Part shown: in pieces, positions 1-8,218 of the stretch | Numbering within the stretch: position 1 is the stretch's first letter | Layout of the letters: each line of letters starts with the position of its first letter | NCBI GenBank assembly: GCA_038238015.1 | Contig: JBBRYA010000023.1 | Location: 1-50,986, forward strand | Direction: 5' to 3' | DNA length: 50,986 nucleotides | Source of the DNA: DASQFQ01 sp038238015 | GTDB taxonomy: Bacteria; Actinomycetota; Thermoleophilia; Solirubrobacterales; Solirubrobacteraceae | Notes under the pieces: generated by a model | The model's database searches: none | What the model was told of the DNA's origin: nothing | The model's input: only the letters and a program-made list of their open reading frames with translations | Made by a program: the position numbers and the translations under genes

Positions 1-384
1 CACCTGATCGGCGTGCAGGGGATGCCGCGGCGCGTGGCCGACTACCCGGAGCAGTTCGCGACCTGGAACCTGTTCATCTCGATCGCCAGCTTCGGCCTCG
101 GGCTCTCCACGCTGGTGTTCGTCTACAACATGGTCTCGAGCTGGCGCACGGGCACGCGCGCGCCGGCCAACCCCTGGCGCTCGCTGACGCTCGAGTGGCA
201 GGTCTCCTCGCCGCCGCCGATCTTCAACTTCGACGCGGTGCCGACCGTGGTCGGCGGCCCGTACGAGTACGGCGTCCCCGGCGCGGTGCACGGCATCTTC
301 CAGCCCGCGGTCGAGGAGGTCCGCCCGCACGGCGAGCCCGCTGCGGTACCCGCCGGTGACCGCGAACGGGAGCAGGACGCCTGA
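1..384 (+). CDS. ctaD: Cytochrome c oxidase subunit I, C-terminal part
   Basis: Open from the first base, so only the last 127 residues are present; the haem/copper-binding core lies outside the window. The GMPRRVADYP motif near the start of the visible part is the hallmark of haem-copper oxidase subunit I, and it is followed by a final membrane segment (about residues 22-45) and a polar tail. The subunit carries the O2-reducing haem-Cu centre in the cytoplasmic membrane. The TGA overlaps the ATG of the next gene by one base (TGATG), so it heads a ctaD-USP-ctaE run. The tail, rich in Pro, Glu and Arg, is lineage-specific. Family assignment is secure from the motif and from ctaE and ctaG downstream. 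Confidence 0.9.
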   Translation, partial: HLIGVQGMPRRVADYPEQFATWNLFISIASFGLGLSTLVFVYNMVSSWRTGTRAPANPWRSLTLEWQVSSPPPIFNFDAVPTVVGGPYEYGVPGAVHGIFQPAVEEVRPHGEPAAVPAGDREREQDA

Positions 385-1214
385 TGGCCGACATCCTCGT
401 CCTTGCCAACGAGACGATCGGCGGCGCCAAGCTGCTCGACGCGATCCTCGAGCGCGCCAAGCAGGGCGACGCCCACTTCCACGTCGTCGTCCCCCAGAGC
501 CGCCCCCGCCACGGCAAAGTGATCTACGACGAGGCGGTGCGCGACTCCGCCCAGGTGCGCGTCGACCTCGCGCTGGCGTTCATGCGCGAGGAGGACATCG
601 AGGGCACCGGCGAGGTCGGCGACGCCGATCCGTTCAACGCCGCGATGGACGCGGTCAGCGCGTACGGCATCGACGAGATCATCATCTCCACGCTGCCCGC
701 GGCCAGCTCGGGCTGGCTGCGGCGCGACCTGCCCGAGCGCCTCGAGGCGGCGACCGGGCTGCCGGTGTCCCACGTCGTCGTCGACCTCGACACGGAGGGG
801 CTGCCCTTCGACGTCACGCTCGTGCTGGCCAACCAGACGATGGCCGGCGACGAGCTGCTCAAGCGCCTCGAGACGCTCGCCGAGGAGCGCCCACGGCGCT
901 TCATCGTCGTCGTCCCGCAGGGGTCCGGCGAAGGCGGGGCGGTCCGCGCGGCGCGCGACCGGCTCAACCAGCTGCTCGAGTCGCTGGCCTCCGACGGCGT
1001 GGTCGCGGCCGGGCTGATCGGCGACCCCGATCCCTTCACCGCCGCGATGAACGCGGTGCAGTACTTCCACATCTCCGAGATCGTGGTCTCGACGCTGCCA
1101 TCCAACCGCTCGGAGTGGCTGAAGAAGGGGCTGGTCGAGAAGCTCGAGCGCGACACCGGCAAGCGCGTGGAGCACGTCGAGTCGGCCGCCGAGCCGGCGG
1201 GGGCGGAGGCCTGA
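384..1214 (+). CDS. Tandem universal-stress-like protein in the oxidase operon
   Basis: 276 residues made of two homologous halves (about 1-135 and 142-270). Each half begins with a beta strand of the type ILVLANETIGG / VTLVLANQTMAG and later carries an STLP-x3-S-x-WL motif (about 102-112 in the first half), which resembles the nucleotide-binding fold of universal stress proteins. No signal peptide or membrane segment is visible, so it is probably cytoplasmic. It is wedged between ctaD and ctaE with one-base TGATG overlaps on both sides, so it is translationally coupled to oxidase subunits. A role in oxidase regulation or stress sensing is inference from position. The duplication and the USP-like fold are what the sequence shows; ATP binding is not demonstrated. 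Confidence 0.75.
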   Translation: MADILVLANETIGGAKLLDAILERAKQGDAHFHVVVPQSRPRHGKVIYDEAVRDSAQVRVDLALAFMREEDIEGTGEVGDADPFNAAMDAVSAYGIDEIIISTLPAASSGWLRRDLPERLEAATGLPVSHVVVDLDTEGLPFDVTLVLANQTMAGDELLKRLETLAEERPRRFIVVVPQGSGEGGAVRAARDRLNQLLESLASDGVVAAGLIGDPDPFTAAMNAVQYFHISEIVVSTLPSNRSEWLKKGLVEKLERDTGKRVEHVESAAEPAGAEA

Positions 1215-1834
1215 TGGAAGCCGCCTCGATCAGCGCCGGGCACGCGCCCGGCGAGCACGAGCATCACGGGCCGCCCGAGGCCAATCGCTCCTCGCGCGTC
1301 GAGCCCCAGCTGCTCGGCATGATGCTCTTCATCATCTCGGAGATCATGGTCTTCGGGGCCTTCTTCACGGCCTACTTCTTCATCCGGGTCGTGGGCGGCG
1401 TCCACTGGCCCGCCGACGGGACCGAGCTGCCGAAGCTGATCGCGGGCGTCAACACGGCGATCCTGATCTCGTCGTCGTTCACCATGCACTGGGCGCTCGA
1501 GTCCGCGAAGTCCGACAACCGCTTCGGGCTGCAGGCCGGGCTCTTCACGACCATGCTGCTGGGCGCGACGTTCCTGTTCATCCAGATCAACGAGTACGTC
1601 CACATCGGCTTCTCCCCCGCCGACCACGCCCAGGGCTCGATCTTCTACGGCTTGACCGGGCTGCACGGCGCCCACGTGGCGATCGGCCTCACGCTGCTCG
1701 CCTTCGCGACGATCCGGTCCTTCAAGGGCCACTTCACGCCCGCGCAGCACCGCGGCGTTGAGGTGCCCGGGATCTACTGGCACTTCGTCGACGTCATGTG
1801 GATCATCGTCTACACGGCGGTCTACATCGCGTAG
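1214..1834 (+). CDS. ctaE: Cytochrome c oxidase subunit III
   Basis: 206 residues with five predicted membrane helices, starting near LLGMMLFIISEIMVFGAFF and ending with a helix containing HFVDVMWIIVYTAVY, which is the classic C-terminal subunit III signature. The helix with QINEYVHIGF and the LTGLHGAHVAIGL segment also match the family. The 40-residue N-terminal tail is His/Glu-rich and cytoplasmic. The start is set by the ATG overlapping the upstream TGA (TGATG). Subunit III stabilises the proton-pumping oxidase in the inner membrane. The five-helix length fits the short bacterial caa3-type form. Confidence 0.93.
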   Translation: MEAASISAGHAPGEHEHHGPPEANRSSRVEPQLLGMMLFIISEIMVFGAFFTAYFFIRVVGGVHWPADGTELPKLIAGVNTAILISSSFTMHWALESAKSDNRFGLQAGLFTTMLLGATFLFIQINEYVHIGFSPADHAQGSIFYGLTGLHGAHVAIGLTLLAFATIRSFKGHFTPAQHRGVEVPGIYWHFVDVMWIIVYTAVYIA

Positions 1835-1844
1835 TGGGTCGCTC

Positions 1845-1955
1845 TTGCTGAACCCGCTGCGCTCCGAGCGCGAGGCGTTCCGCCTCCTGCTCTACGTGCT
1901 GGTGGCGGCGCTGATCGTGATCGGGCTGATCCTGATCGTCCGCGCACTGCTCTAG
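1845..1955 (+). CDS. Single-helix micro-protein after ctaE
   Basis: About 36 residues from a TTG (CTG at 1848 is the alternative). A short basic/acidic head, NPLRSEREAFR, is followed by one hydrophobic helix of about 22 residues (LLLYVLVAALIVIGLILIV) and ends R-A-L-L. It sits 10 bases after the ctaE stop and 22 before ctaG, so it is in the oxidase operon. Micro-subunits of terminal oxidases are common in bacteria and this has the right shape, but no specific family is recognised. No clear ribosome site is visible and the start is uncertain. Confidence 0.5.
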   Translation: MLNPLRSEREAFRLLLYVLVAALIVIGLILIVRALL

Positions 1956-1977
1956 CCGCCGCGTCACACTTCACCGG

Positions 1978-2769
1978 ATGGGGATCGTCGTCTGGCTGCT
2001 GCTGGTGCAGGGGCTCTACCTGCGCGCGCTGCGCATCCTGCGCCGGCGCGGGGTGAGCGTCCCGCGCTGGCAGATCGCGGCGTGGCACGGCGGCGTCGCG
2101 CTGCAGACGATCGGGCTGCTCTCGCCGCTGGACGACCTCGGGGGGCTGGCGCCCCACATGGCCCAGCACCTGCTGATCGCCGACCTCGCGGCGCCGCTGC
2201 TGCTGGCGGGGATGCGCAATCCGGTGCTCGCCTTCCTGCTGCCGCGCGACGTGCTCGTGACCCTCGCGCGGGCGCGGCGCCTGCGCTCGGCGTTCCGCAC
2301 CCTGCGCCGGCCCCTGGTGGCGATCCCGGTCTACGTGCTCGTGCTCTACGGCTGGCACTTCTCCTTCGCCTTCGAGGCCGCCGTGCGCCACCCGCTGATC
2401 CACGCGGCCCAGCACGCGTCCTTCGTGGGGATCGGCATGCTCGTCTGGTGGTCGGCGCTCGAGCCCAAGCGCCGGCGCCTGCGCGGCGAGCTGTGGAAGA
2501 TCGGCCACATCCTTGCGGCGCGCTTCTCGGGGATGTTCCTGGGGATGGGCTTCGTGTTCATCCGCCACCCCGTCTACGCCGGCGTCTACGGCACCGGGCA
2601 GCGCGAGCTCGGGCTCAGCGCGCTCTCAGACCAGCAGCTCGCCGGGGCCCTGATGGTTTCCCTCGACATCCTCATCATGGTCTTCGCGCTGGGCTTCTTC
2701 TTCGCCCACGCGGGCCAGGAGGAGGACCGCTCCGAGGCGGCACGCGCGCGTGAGCGCGCGCTCACTTGA
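1978..2769 (+). CDS. ctaG: Cytochrome c oxidase assembly factor CtaG family
   Basis: 263 residues, polytopic, with about six to seven hydrophobic segments. The pattern AWHGGVALQTIGLLSP, then PHMAQHLLIADLAAPLLLAG, then HPLIHAAQHASFVGIGMLVWW matches the caa3-type CtaG family, whose conserved histidines lie in the membrane; the protein is needed for copper insertion into oxidase subunit I. It follows ctaE and the micro-protein on the same strand. Its last 8 bases overlap the end of the convergent cytochrome gene. The polar C-terminal tail is Arg/Glu-rich and cytoplasmic. Confidence 0.88.
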   Translation: MGIVVWLLLVQGLYLRALRILRRRGVSVPRWQIAAWHGGVALQTIGLLSPLDDLGGLAPHMAQHLLIADLAAPLLLAGMRNPVLAFLLPRDVLVTLARARRLRSAFRTLRRPLVAIPVYVLVLYGWHFSFAFEAAVRHPLIHAAQHASFVGIGMLVWWSALEPKRRRLRGELWKIGHILAARFSGMFLGMGFVFIRHPVYAGVYGTGQRELGLSALSDQQLAGALMVSLDILIMVFALGFFFAHAGQEEDRSEAARARERALT

Positions 2770-3499
2770 CGGTGAGCTTGCCGACCATGCCGCCCTGGCG
2801 ATGGCCCGGGACCGAGCAGTAGAACGTGTACTGGCCGGGCTTGAGCGAGACGGTGACCTTCGAGACGCCGCCGTTCTTGACCACCGGCCCGATCTTGTTG
2901 ACCCCGTTGCCCTCGATGGCGATGTCGTGGTCGATCGAGGACTTGTTCGGCGAGTCGATCTCGACGTTGCCGGCGGGCGCCGTGGCGGAGGCGAACTGGT
3001 AGGCGAGGCCGCCCGAGGGATCGGCCGGGATCGCCACCTTGCCGCCCTGCGCCTTGGCCACCGCGTTGGAGCGCTTGACGCCGACCCGGGAGAGCGCGCC
3101 GGTGTCCTTGCCGGGCTTGCCCACGGCGGAGGCGACGTAGGCCGCCACGTCCTCGGCGTCCTTGCCGGTGTACAGCTTGGCCGGCATCATCGGGAGGGAC
3201 TTCTTGGTGACCGGGTCGACCTGGGCGAGCCTGGCAGGATGCTCGATCTGGCCGAAGACGACGCCCTGGAAGGTGCTCTCCCCCATGCCCGCCTGGCGCG
3301 CCTGCTGGAAGGACTCGTCGAGGTTGGGGCCCGTGACGCCGGTGGTGCCCGCGCGCGCGAGGGTGTGGCAGGAGCCGCACTTGGCGACGAAGTTCGTCTT
3401 GCCCGCGATCTCGTTGCTGGCGCCGGAGGTGAGCTGGCAGCCGCTCACGCTCGCGAGCAGCACGGCGGTGGCGGCGATCTGACCAAGCCCTCTCCTCAT
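2762..3499 (-). CDS. Cytochrome c - cupredoxin fusion lipoprotein
   Basis: 245 residues. A signal peptide ends in a lipobox (ASVSGC, Cys21), so the protein should be membrane-anchored outside the cell. A c-type haem site CGSCH lies at 41-45, with a candidate axial Met in SLPMMPAKLY (101-110). After a linker, a cupredoxin domain (about 150-245) carries a full type-1 copper set: His191 in DHDIAIE, Cys228 and His233 in YCSVPGH, and Met238. It is convergent with the oxidase operon, suggesting a soluble-face electron donor to the oxidase; that role is inference. Order haem-then-copper in one lipoprotein is less usual than separate carriers. A TANNNT box 9 nt before the ATG indicates a leaderless message. 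Confidence 0.85.
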   Translation of the reverse strand: MRRGLGQIAATAVLLASVSGCQLTSGASNEIAGKTNFVAKCGSCHTLARAGTTGVTGPNLDESFQQARQAGMGESTFQGVVFGQIEHPARLAQVDPVTKKSLPMMPAKLYTGKDAEDVAAYVASAVGKPGKDTGALSRVGVKRSNAVAKAQGGKVAIPADPSGGLAYQFASATAPAGNVEIDSPNKSSIDHDIAIEGNGVNKIGPVVKNGGVSKVTVSLKPGQYTFYCSVPGHRQGGMVGKLTVK

Positions 3500-3508
3500 C
3501 GGCGCGGA

Positions 3509-3514
3509 ATCGTA
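3509..3514 (-). promoter_or_regulatory. -10 hexamer TACGAT for the cytochrome-cupredoxin gene
   Basis: TACGAT lies 9 nt before the ATG at 3499 on the minus strand, so transcription would start within a few bases of the start codon. No convincing -35 is visible and no ribosome site separates it from the ATG. Confidence 0.4.
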
Positions 3515-3544
3515 TAGGAGGGGGTGGCCTGGAGAGCCGTGGCC

Positions 3545-5077
3545 CTACGGCTCGGGCAGGCCGTCGAGGCGCCCTTCGGCCGCGGCCAGCACCGTGCGGG
3601 CGACGCCGTCCCAGGAGTAGCGCTCGTGGGTCACCTCGACCATCGCGGCGCGCGTGGCGTCGCGCAGCGGCTGAGGGGCCTCCAGCCAGGCCACAAGCGC
3701 GGCGGCGAGGGCCTCCACCGCGCCGGCGTCGAGCTCGAAGGACAGCCAGGGCCGCGCCGCCTCGGGCACGGCGGCGCCGAGCGCCTCGGCCACCTCGGCC
3801 AGCCCCGAGTGGCGGGCGACCACGGGCAGCGTGCCGCAGGCCGCCGCCTCGGCGGCGACCATGCCGAACGCCTCCGGGAACGTGCTGGGGACGACCATGG
3901 CCTCGGCGGCGGGGAGCAGGTCGGCGAGCTCGCCGTGGTCCAGGCGCCCGGTCCACGCCACGCGCTCGGGCAGCCCGGCGGCCGCGCGGCGGTAGGCCTC
4001 GGCGCGCTCGCCCTCCAAGTCGCGCAGGAAGGCCCCGAGCAGGGTCAGGACCTCGCCGTTCTCGCCGCGCGTCGCCGCGGCCGCTTCGAGGTCGCCTCTG
4101 GCGAGCTGCGCGGCGAGCCGTTGCAGACCCTCTGCGAACGCGCCGAAGCCCACGAGCACGAGCTTGGCCTCCGGCACGCGCGCGAGCACCAGCGGCCAGG
4201 CCGCGAGCAACAGATCGACGCCCTTGGAGGCGATCAGCTTGCCGACGAAGACCACCAGCCGGTCGGTCTCCCACTTCAGCGCGGCCAGCGCGGCGGCGGC
4301 GGCGGCCGGGTCGCGCGCGAAGGAGGAGGCCCCGGCCTCGCCGGCCGGCTCGCCGGCCACCCGCTCCGCCAGGTCCCTCAGCCCCGCGCGCGCGGCCTCC
4401 GGCGTCCTCGGCGTGAACGCCTCGACGTCCACCCCAGGCGGCCCCAGCCGGGTCCGCTCGCGCAGCCCCGGCTCCTGCATTGCCGCCCACAGGCTCTCGC
4501 CGGTGTGCCGCGAGCCGACGAGCACCGCGCGGGCGCCGGCCAGCCCCTCGCGGGCGTAGGGCATGAAGCGCGGGTAGGGCTTGACGGTGTACTCCAGCGC
4601 GCTGCCGTGGACCTTCACCGCGTAGGGCACCCTGAGGCCGGCCAGCGCTCGCGCCACGATGACGGGGCCCATCACGAGGTGGTTGGCCAGCGCGACCTCC
4701 ACCTCAGCCCGCTCGGCCACCTCGCGCACGGCGGCGACGTTGCCCGCCAGGTAGCGCTCGAGCTCGGGCTCGGTCAGCTCGGGGAACGGCCGCGCCTCGA
4801 TGCCCTCGTAGCGGTCGGCGACGTAGACGGGCAGCAGGGCGCCGATGTCCGGGCGGTAGACGGTCGCGCGGGCGGGGTCGCGCCGGGTGTCGAGCCGCAG
4901 CTCCCCGGAGTCCCAGTCGCCCGCGGCGTCGACCCAGGGCTGATCGAGCGGCGCGCGGTCCTGGCTGAGCACGTGGACCTCGTGACCGGCGCGCACGAGC
5001 GCGGGGGCGAGGCTCGTGGTGTAGACGTTGGAGCCGGTTCCGCCGAGCAGGTAACCGTGGAAGATCAGGACGCGCAC
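3545..5077 (-). CDS. Glycosyltransferase family 4 (GT-B fold)
   Basis: 510 residues. The N-terminus MRVLIFHGYLLGGTGSNVY is the GT-B opening with a glycine-rich loop; the C-terminal donor-binding half holds LVVFVGKLIASKGVDLLL and the E-x7-E motif within STFPEAFGMVAAEAAACG, which binds the nucleotide-sugar phosphates in retaining GT4 enzymes. It is about 100 residues longer than typical members, with Ala/Glu-rich inserts around 240-270 and 330-370. No signal peptide, so it acts on the cytoplasmic side, making a glycolipid, polysaccharide or small glycoside; the acceptor cannot be told. It stands alone on its strand, back to back with the small zinc-ribbon gene. Confidence 0.88.
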   Translation of the reverse strand: MRVLIFHGYLLGGTGSNVYTTSLAPALVRAGHEVHVLSQDRAPLDQPWVDAAGDWDSGELRLDTRRDPARATVYRPDIGALLPVYVADRYEGIEARPFPELTEPELERYLAGNVAAVREVAERAEVEVALANHLVMGPVIVARALAGLRVPYAVKVHGSALEYTVKPYPRFMPYAREGLAGARAVLVGSRHTGESLWAAMQEPGLRERTRLGPPGVDVEAFTPRTPEAARAGLRDLAERVAGEPAGEAGASSFARDPAAAAAALAALKWETDRLVVFVGKLIASKGVDLLLAAWPLVLARVPEAKLVLVGFGAFAEGLQRLAAQLARGDLEAAAATRGENGEVLTLLGAFLRDLEGERAEAYRRAAAGLPERVAWTGRLDHGELADLLPAAEAMVVPSTFPEAFGMVAAEAAACGTLPVVARHSGLAEVAEALGAAVPEAARPWLSFELDAGAVEALAAALVAWLEAPQPLRDATRAAMVEVTHERYSWDGVARTVLAAAEGRLDGLPEP

Positions 5078-5105
5078 GGCTCTGACCCTAGTCGGGAGCC
5101 GTTGC

Positions 5106-5111
5106 TATGGT
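5106..5111 (+). promoter_or_regulatory. -10 hexamer TATGGT, leaderless start
   Basis: TATGGT ends 8 nt before the ATG at 5120. This spacing places the transcription start on or next to the start codon and supports the choice of 5120 rather than the ATG at 5107. Confidence 0.45.
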
Positions 5112-5119
5112 GCCGCGCG

Positions 5120-5386
5120 ATGCGCCAGCTGTATCGCCTGCGCACCCCGTCGAGCGGCCGCGAGATCCTGCTGCCCGCGGAGCCGGGGCGCACCTACGTC
5201 GACTCCGAGACCGGCGAGGAGCTCGAGGTGGTGGGCAAGGTCCTCCCGCTCGCGCCGTCCGCCTCCCAGCTCCCGTGGACCGTGGAGAACCTGCGCTTCT
5301 GCAACTGGTGCGACCAGCCCTCCCAGCGCGACCTCAACGACTGCCCGACCTGCGGCCGCCGGATGGCCGCGCTGCCGCGCGGCTGA
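5120..5386 (+). CDS. Small zinc-ribbon protein, unknown function
   Basis: 88 residues. The C-terminal half carries CNWC-x10-CPTC followed by GRRMA, a zinc-ribbon knuckle pair that should bind one zinc. The N-terminal half (RLRTPSSGREILLPAEPG) looks like a short beta-rich domain. No signal peptide or helix. The start is supported by a -10 hexamer placed 8 nt upstream. It is followed 11 bases later by a lipoprotein gene. The same CxxC-x10-CxxC spacing recurs in three other proteins of this window. Function is unknown; a role in protein or nucleic acid binding is only a guess. Confidence 0.6.
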   Translation: MRQLYRLRTPSSGREILLPAEPGRTYVDSETGEELEVVGKVLPLAPSASQLPWTVENLRFCNWCDQPSQRDLNDCPTCGRRMAALPRG

Positions 5387-5397
5387 CCTGTCTGGCG

Positions 5398-5802
5398 ATG
5401 CCCCGGCCGCGTTCGCTCCCACTCGCGCTCGTCCTCGTGACCGGCCTGCTCGCGGGCTGCGGCACCACCACGGTCGAGTCCGAGGAGGTCCCGGGGCCGC
5501 CGCCGGAGCTGAGCGTCCCGCGGGCGAGCGGCTCCGCGACCGACGCGCTCGCTCCCACGGCGAGCACGACGCCGACGCCCACCCCGACCGTGACCGGCAC
5601 CGGCTCGACGGGCACGGGCACCCCGACCGGGGCGGCGACCACCGGCGGGACGACCACCGGTGCGACGACCACCGCGCCCGCCCCGGCACCCGCCGCGACC
5701 ACCGCCCCCGCCGACGGCCCGGCCAACGACACCGCGCCCGCCGCGGGCAGCGCCCCGAGCAAGTTCGAGGAGTTCTGCCAGCAGAACCCCGGCGCCTGCT
5801 GA
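5398..5802 (+). CDS. Thr/Pro/Ala-rich lipoprotein, unknown function
   Basis: 134 residues. A basic start and hydrophobic core end in the lipobox LLAGC (Cys21), so it should be lipid-anchored on the outer face of the membrane. Nearly all the rest (about 40-120) is low-complexity Thr, Pro, Ala and Gly, a typical extended, possibly glycosylated, wall-spanning linker. It ends in a short distinct segment, KFEEFCQQNPGAC, with two cysteines that could form a disulfide. No enzymatic domain. Follows the zinc-ribbon gene on the same strand and precedes the c-di-GMP enzyme gene. Confidence 0.65.
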   Translation: MPRPRSLPLALVLVTGLLAGCGTTTVESEEVPGPPPELSVPRASGSATDALAPTASTTPTPTPTVTGTGSTGTGTPTGAATTGGTTTGATTTAPAPAPAATTAPADGPANDTAPAAGSAPSKFEEFCQQNPGAC

Positions 5803-5857
5803 GCGGGCGCGAGCGATCAAGCGGCGCGCCCCGGGGGCCGATGACTGACGGGACCTC

Positions 5858-8218
5858 GTGCCCGCCACCGCCGCCTCCTCCACCGCCCGTTCAAGGGTCG
5901 CGCTCGGACCCGCGCTCAGCGCCATGCACGAGCTCGCGCGCGTGTCGGCCACGGCCCGCACGCCCGAGCAGCTGACCGCGACGCTGACGACCGTCCTGCA
6001 GGCCGTGCTGCCCATCGACCAGGTCCACCTCTCCGAGGTCTCCCAGGGACAGGAGCTCAGCCGGGGCACGGTCACCGCGGCCGAGCTGCCCGACGCGAGC
6101 CCCGCCTATGTGCTCGTGCTCGACGAGCGGCCCTCGGGCATCGCGCACGTCCTCGCCACCGGCGAGACGCTCCACGTACCCGACGCGCGGAGCTCCACCG
6201 TGATCCGCCAGGACCTGGTCGAGCGCTGGAACGCCGCCTCGGTGCTGTGGGTGCCGATGAGCTGGGGCGGCGAGGTGCGCCAGGTGGTCGTTCTCATCAG
6301 CCACGTGCGCCGGAGCTACACCGCCACCGAGATCGCCCTGGCCGAGGCGCTCATGGGCCAGGCGGCCGCCGGGCTCGCGCTGCTGGAGTCCGAGCGCGCC
6401 CGGTCAGACGGCGCCGATCAGGATCGGGCGCTCGCCCGGGCCGCCCTGGCGCTCAACGCCTCGCTCGACCTCGAGGCGGTACTCGAGACGCTCGCCCGCG
6501 AGGCCGACCGCGCGGTCTCCGGGACGATCACGGGCGTCTACCTGGCCGACGGGACCGGAGGCGGTATCGCGACCGCCGGCCACAACGTCCCCGCCGACTG
6601 GCGCGGCTACCGGATCGGTGCCGGCGAGGGCGTCGCCGGAAGGGTGCTCGAGAGCGGGCGCTCCTGGGTCACCAACGCCTACCAGCAGGAGGTCACGGTC
6701 CCCGCCCACCCCGCCCTTCGCGACCTGCAGACCGCGGTCGGGGTGCCGATGGCCTGGGGCGGGGAGCTCAAGGGCGCGCTGTCGGTCGGCTTCGCCGAGA
6801 TGCGGCGGATCACCGAAGCGGACCTCGGCACCCTGCAGGCGATCGCCGAGCTGGCGGTGGCGGCGTGCCGCAACGCCGAGGCCTACGAGCAGGCCCGGGC
6901 CGCCGCGAGCACCGACGCGCTGACCGGCCTGCTCAATCACGGCGCGCTCCACGCACGGGCACGCGAGGAGGTCGCCCGCGCGCGCCGCGACGGCACGCAC
7001 CTGGCGTGCCTGCTGCTCGACCTCGACGAGTTCAAGGCCGTCAACGACGAGCACGGCCACCTCGCGGGCGACGGCGTCCTGCGCGACGTTGCGGCCGCGC
7101 TGCGCACCGAGCTGCGCGACTACGACCTGCTGGCCCGCTACGGAGGCGACGAGTTCGTCCTGCTGCTCCCGGGCGCGCGCGCCAGCGCGGCGTCCCTCGT
7201 GGCCGAGCGGGTGCGGCGCGCCCTGGCCTCGGTCGCCGGCTGCTCGGTCGGGATCGCCGAGTGGTTCGAGCCGCTCTCGGCTGACGAGCTGCTCGAGCGC
7301 GCCGACCGCGCGCTGCTGCTGGCCAAGCGCACCGGCAAGGGCAGGATCCGGGTCGCCGGAGCCGAGCTCGAGCAGGAGCTCGAGCTGCTGGGCGCGCCGG
7401 AGGGCTCACCGGCCGCGGTGATGCGCGAGTTCTGGGAGCTCGTGGCCGGCTGCGACATGGGCGTGCAGACCGAGCCGGCCGACCGCGACGCGCCCGCCGG
7501 CGCGTACGCCGCGGTGCCGCTGCTGGGCTCCGGTGCGGCCGGCGGCCTGTTCGCGCTGCGCGCGCGCCGGGCGGTCCCGCTGGAGCGCCTGCGGCTCGCC
7601 GAGCTGCTGGCGCGCCAGGTCACGGCGATCGTCGCGGCGCGCACCGAGGCCGGTCTGCCGGCCGCCGTGCAGGCGCTGGCGGCCGCCATCGAGGCACGCG
7701 ACAACTACACCCACGAGCACTCAGAGCAGGTCGTGCGCCTCGCCGCGGCCGTCGCCTCAGGCCTCGGGCTCGGGCGCGCCGAGCTCGAGCGCGTGCGCCA
7801 CGGCGCCCTCCTGCATGACGTCGGCAAGCTCGCGATCCCCAACGACATCCTCCACAAGCCGGGACCGCTGACCGAGGCGGAATGGCGCGTAATGGCCGAG
7901 CACCCCGCGATCGGCGAGCGGATCCTACGGCGCACGCCGCAGCTCGCGCAGCTCGCCCCGATCGTGCGCCACGAGCACGAGCGCTGGGACGGCGGCGGCT
8001 ACCCCGACGGGCTCGCGGGGACGGCGATCCCCGTGGCCTCGCGAATCATCCTGGCCTGCGACGCCTACAACGCCATGATCACGACGCGGCCCTACCGCGA
8101 GGCGATGCCGCCCGCGCACGCGATCGCCGAGCTGCGCGCCGGGAGCGGGACGCAGTTCGACCCCGACGTCGTCGCCGCGCTGCTCGCGGCGCTCAGCCCG
8201 CTGAAGCCGGCGAGGTGA
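5858..8218 (+). CDS. GAF-GAF-GGDEF-HD-GYP c-di-GMP signalling protein
   Basis: 786 residues from a GTG. Two GAF-type sensor domains (about 24-170 and 197-340) precede a GGDEF domain with intact signature YGGDEF at 428-433 and, after a divergent spacer, an HD-GYP domain with the HD pair at 653-654 (ALLHDVGKL), then HEHERWDGGGYP with GYP at 714-716. The protein therefore has the conserved residues for both c-di-GMP synthesis and hydrolysis in one chain. No membrane helix or signal peptide; the GAF domains would sense a cytoplasmic small molecule or redox state. A long stretch between the two catalytic domains (about 500-600) looks like a degenerate third GAF. The 3' end overlaps a convergent gene by 26 bases. 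Confidence 0.92.
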   Translation: MPATAASSTARSRVALGPALSAMHELARVSATARTPEQLTATLTTVLQAVLPIDQVHLSEVSQGQELSRGTVTAAELPDASPAYVLVLDERPSGIAHVLATGETLHVPDARSSTVIRQDLVERWNAASVLWVPMSWGGEVRQVVVLISHVRRSYTATEIALAEALMGQAAAGLALLESERARSDGADQDRALARAALALNASLDLEAVLETLAREADRAVSGTITGVYLADGTGGGIATAGHNVPADWRGYRIGAGEGVAGRVLESGRSWVTNAYQQEVTVPAHPALRDLQTAVGVPMAWGGELKGALSVGFAEMRRITEADLGTLQAIAELAVAACRNAEAYEQARAAASTDALTGLLNHGALHARAREEVARARRDGTHLACLLLDLDEFKAVNDEHGHLAGDGVLRDVAAALRTELRDYDLLARYGGDEFVLLLPGARASAASLVAERVRRALASVAGCSVGIAEWFEPLSADELLERADRALLLAKRTGKGRIRVAGAELEQELELLGAPEGSPAAVMREFWELVAGCDMGVQTEPADRDAPAGAYAAVPLLGSGAAGGLFALRARRAVPLERLRLAELLARQVTAIVAARTEAGLPAAVQALAAAIEARDNYTHEHSEQVVRLAAAVASGLGLGRAELERVRHGALLHDVGKLAIPNDILHKPGPLTEAEWRVMAEHPAIGERILRRTPQLAQLAPIVRHEHERWDGGGYPDGLAGTAIPVASRIILACDAYNAMITTRPYREAMPPAHAIAELRAGSGTQFDPDVVAALLAALSPLKPAR

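Noticed and set aside
3524..5119. Long plus-strand open frame opposite the glycosyltransferase
   Set aside because: Composition is that of antisense GC-rich codons; only its last 88 residues (from 5120) look like a real protein.
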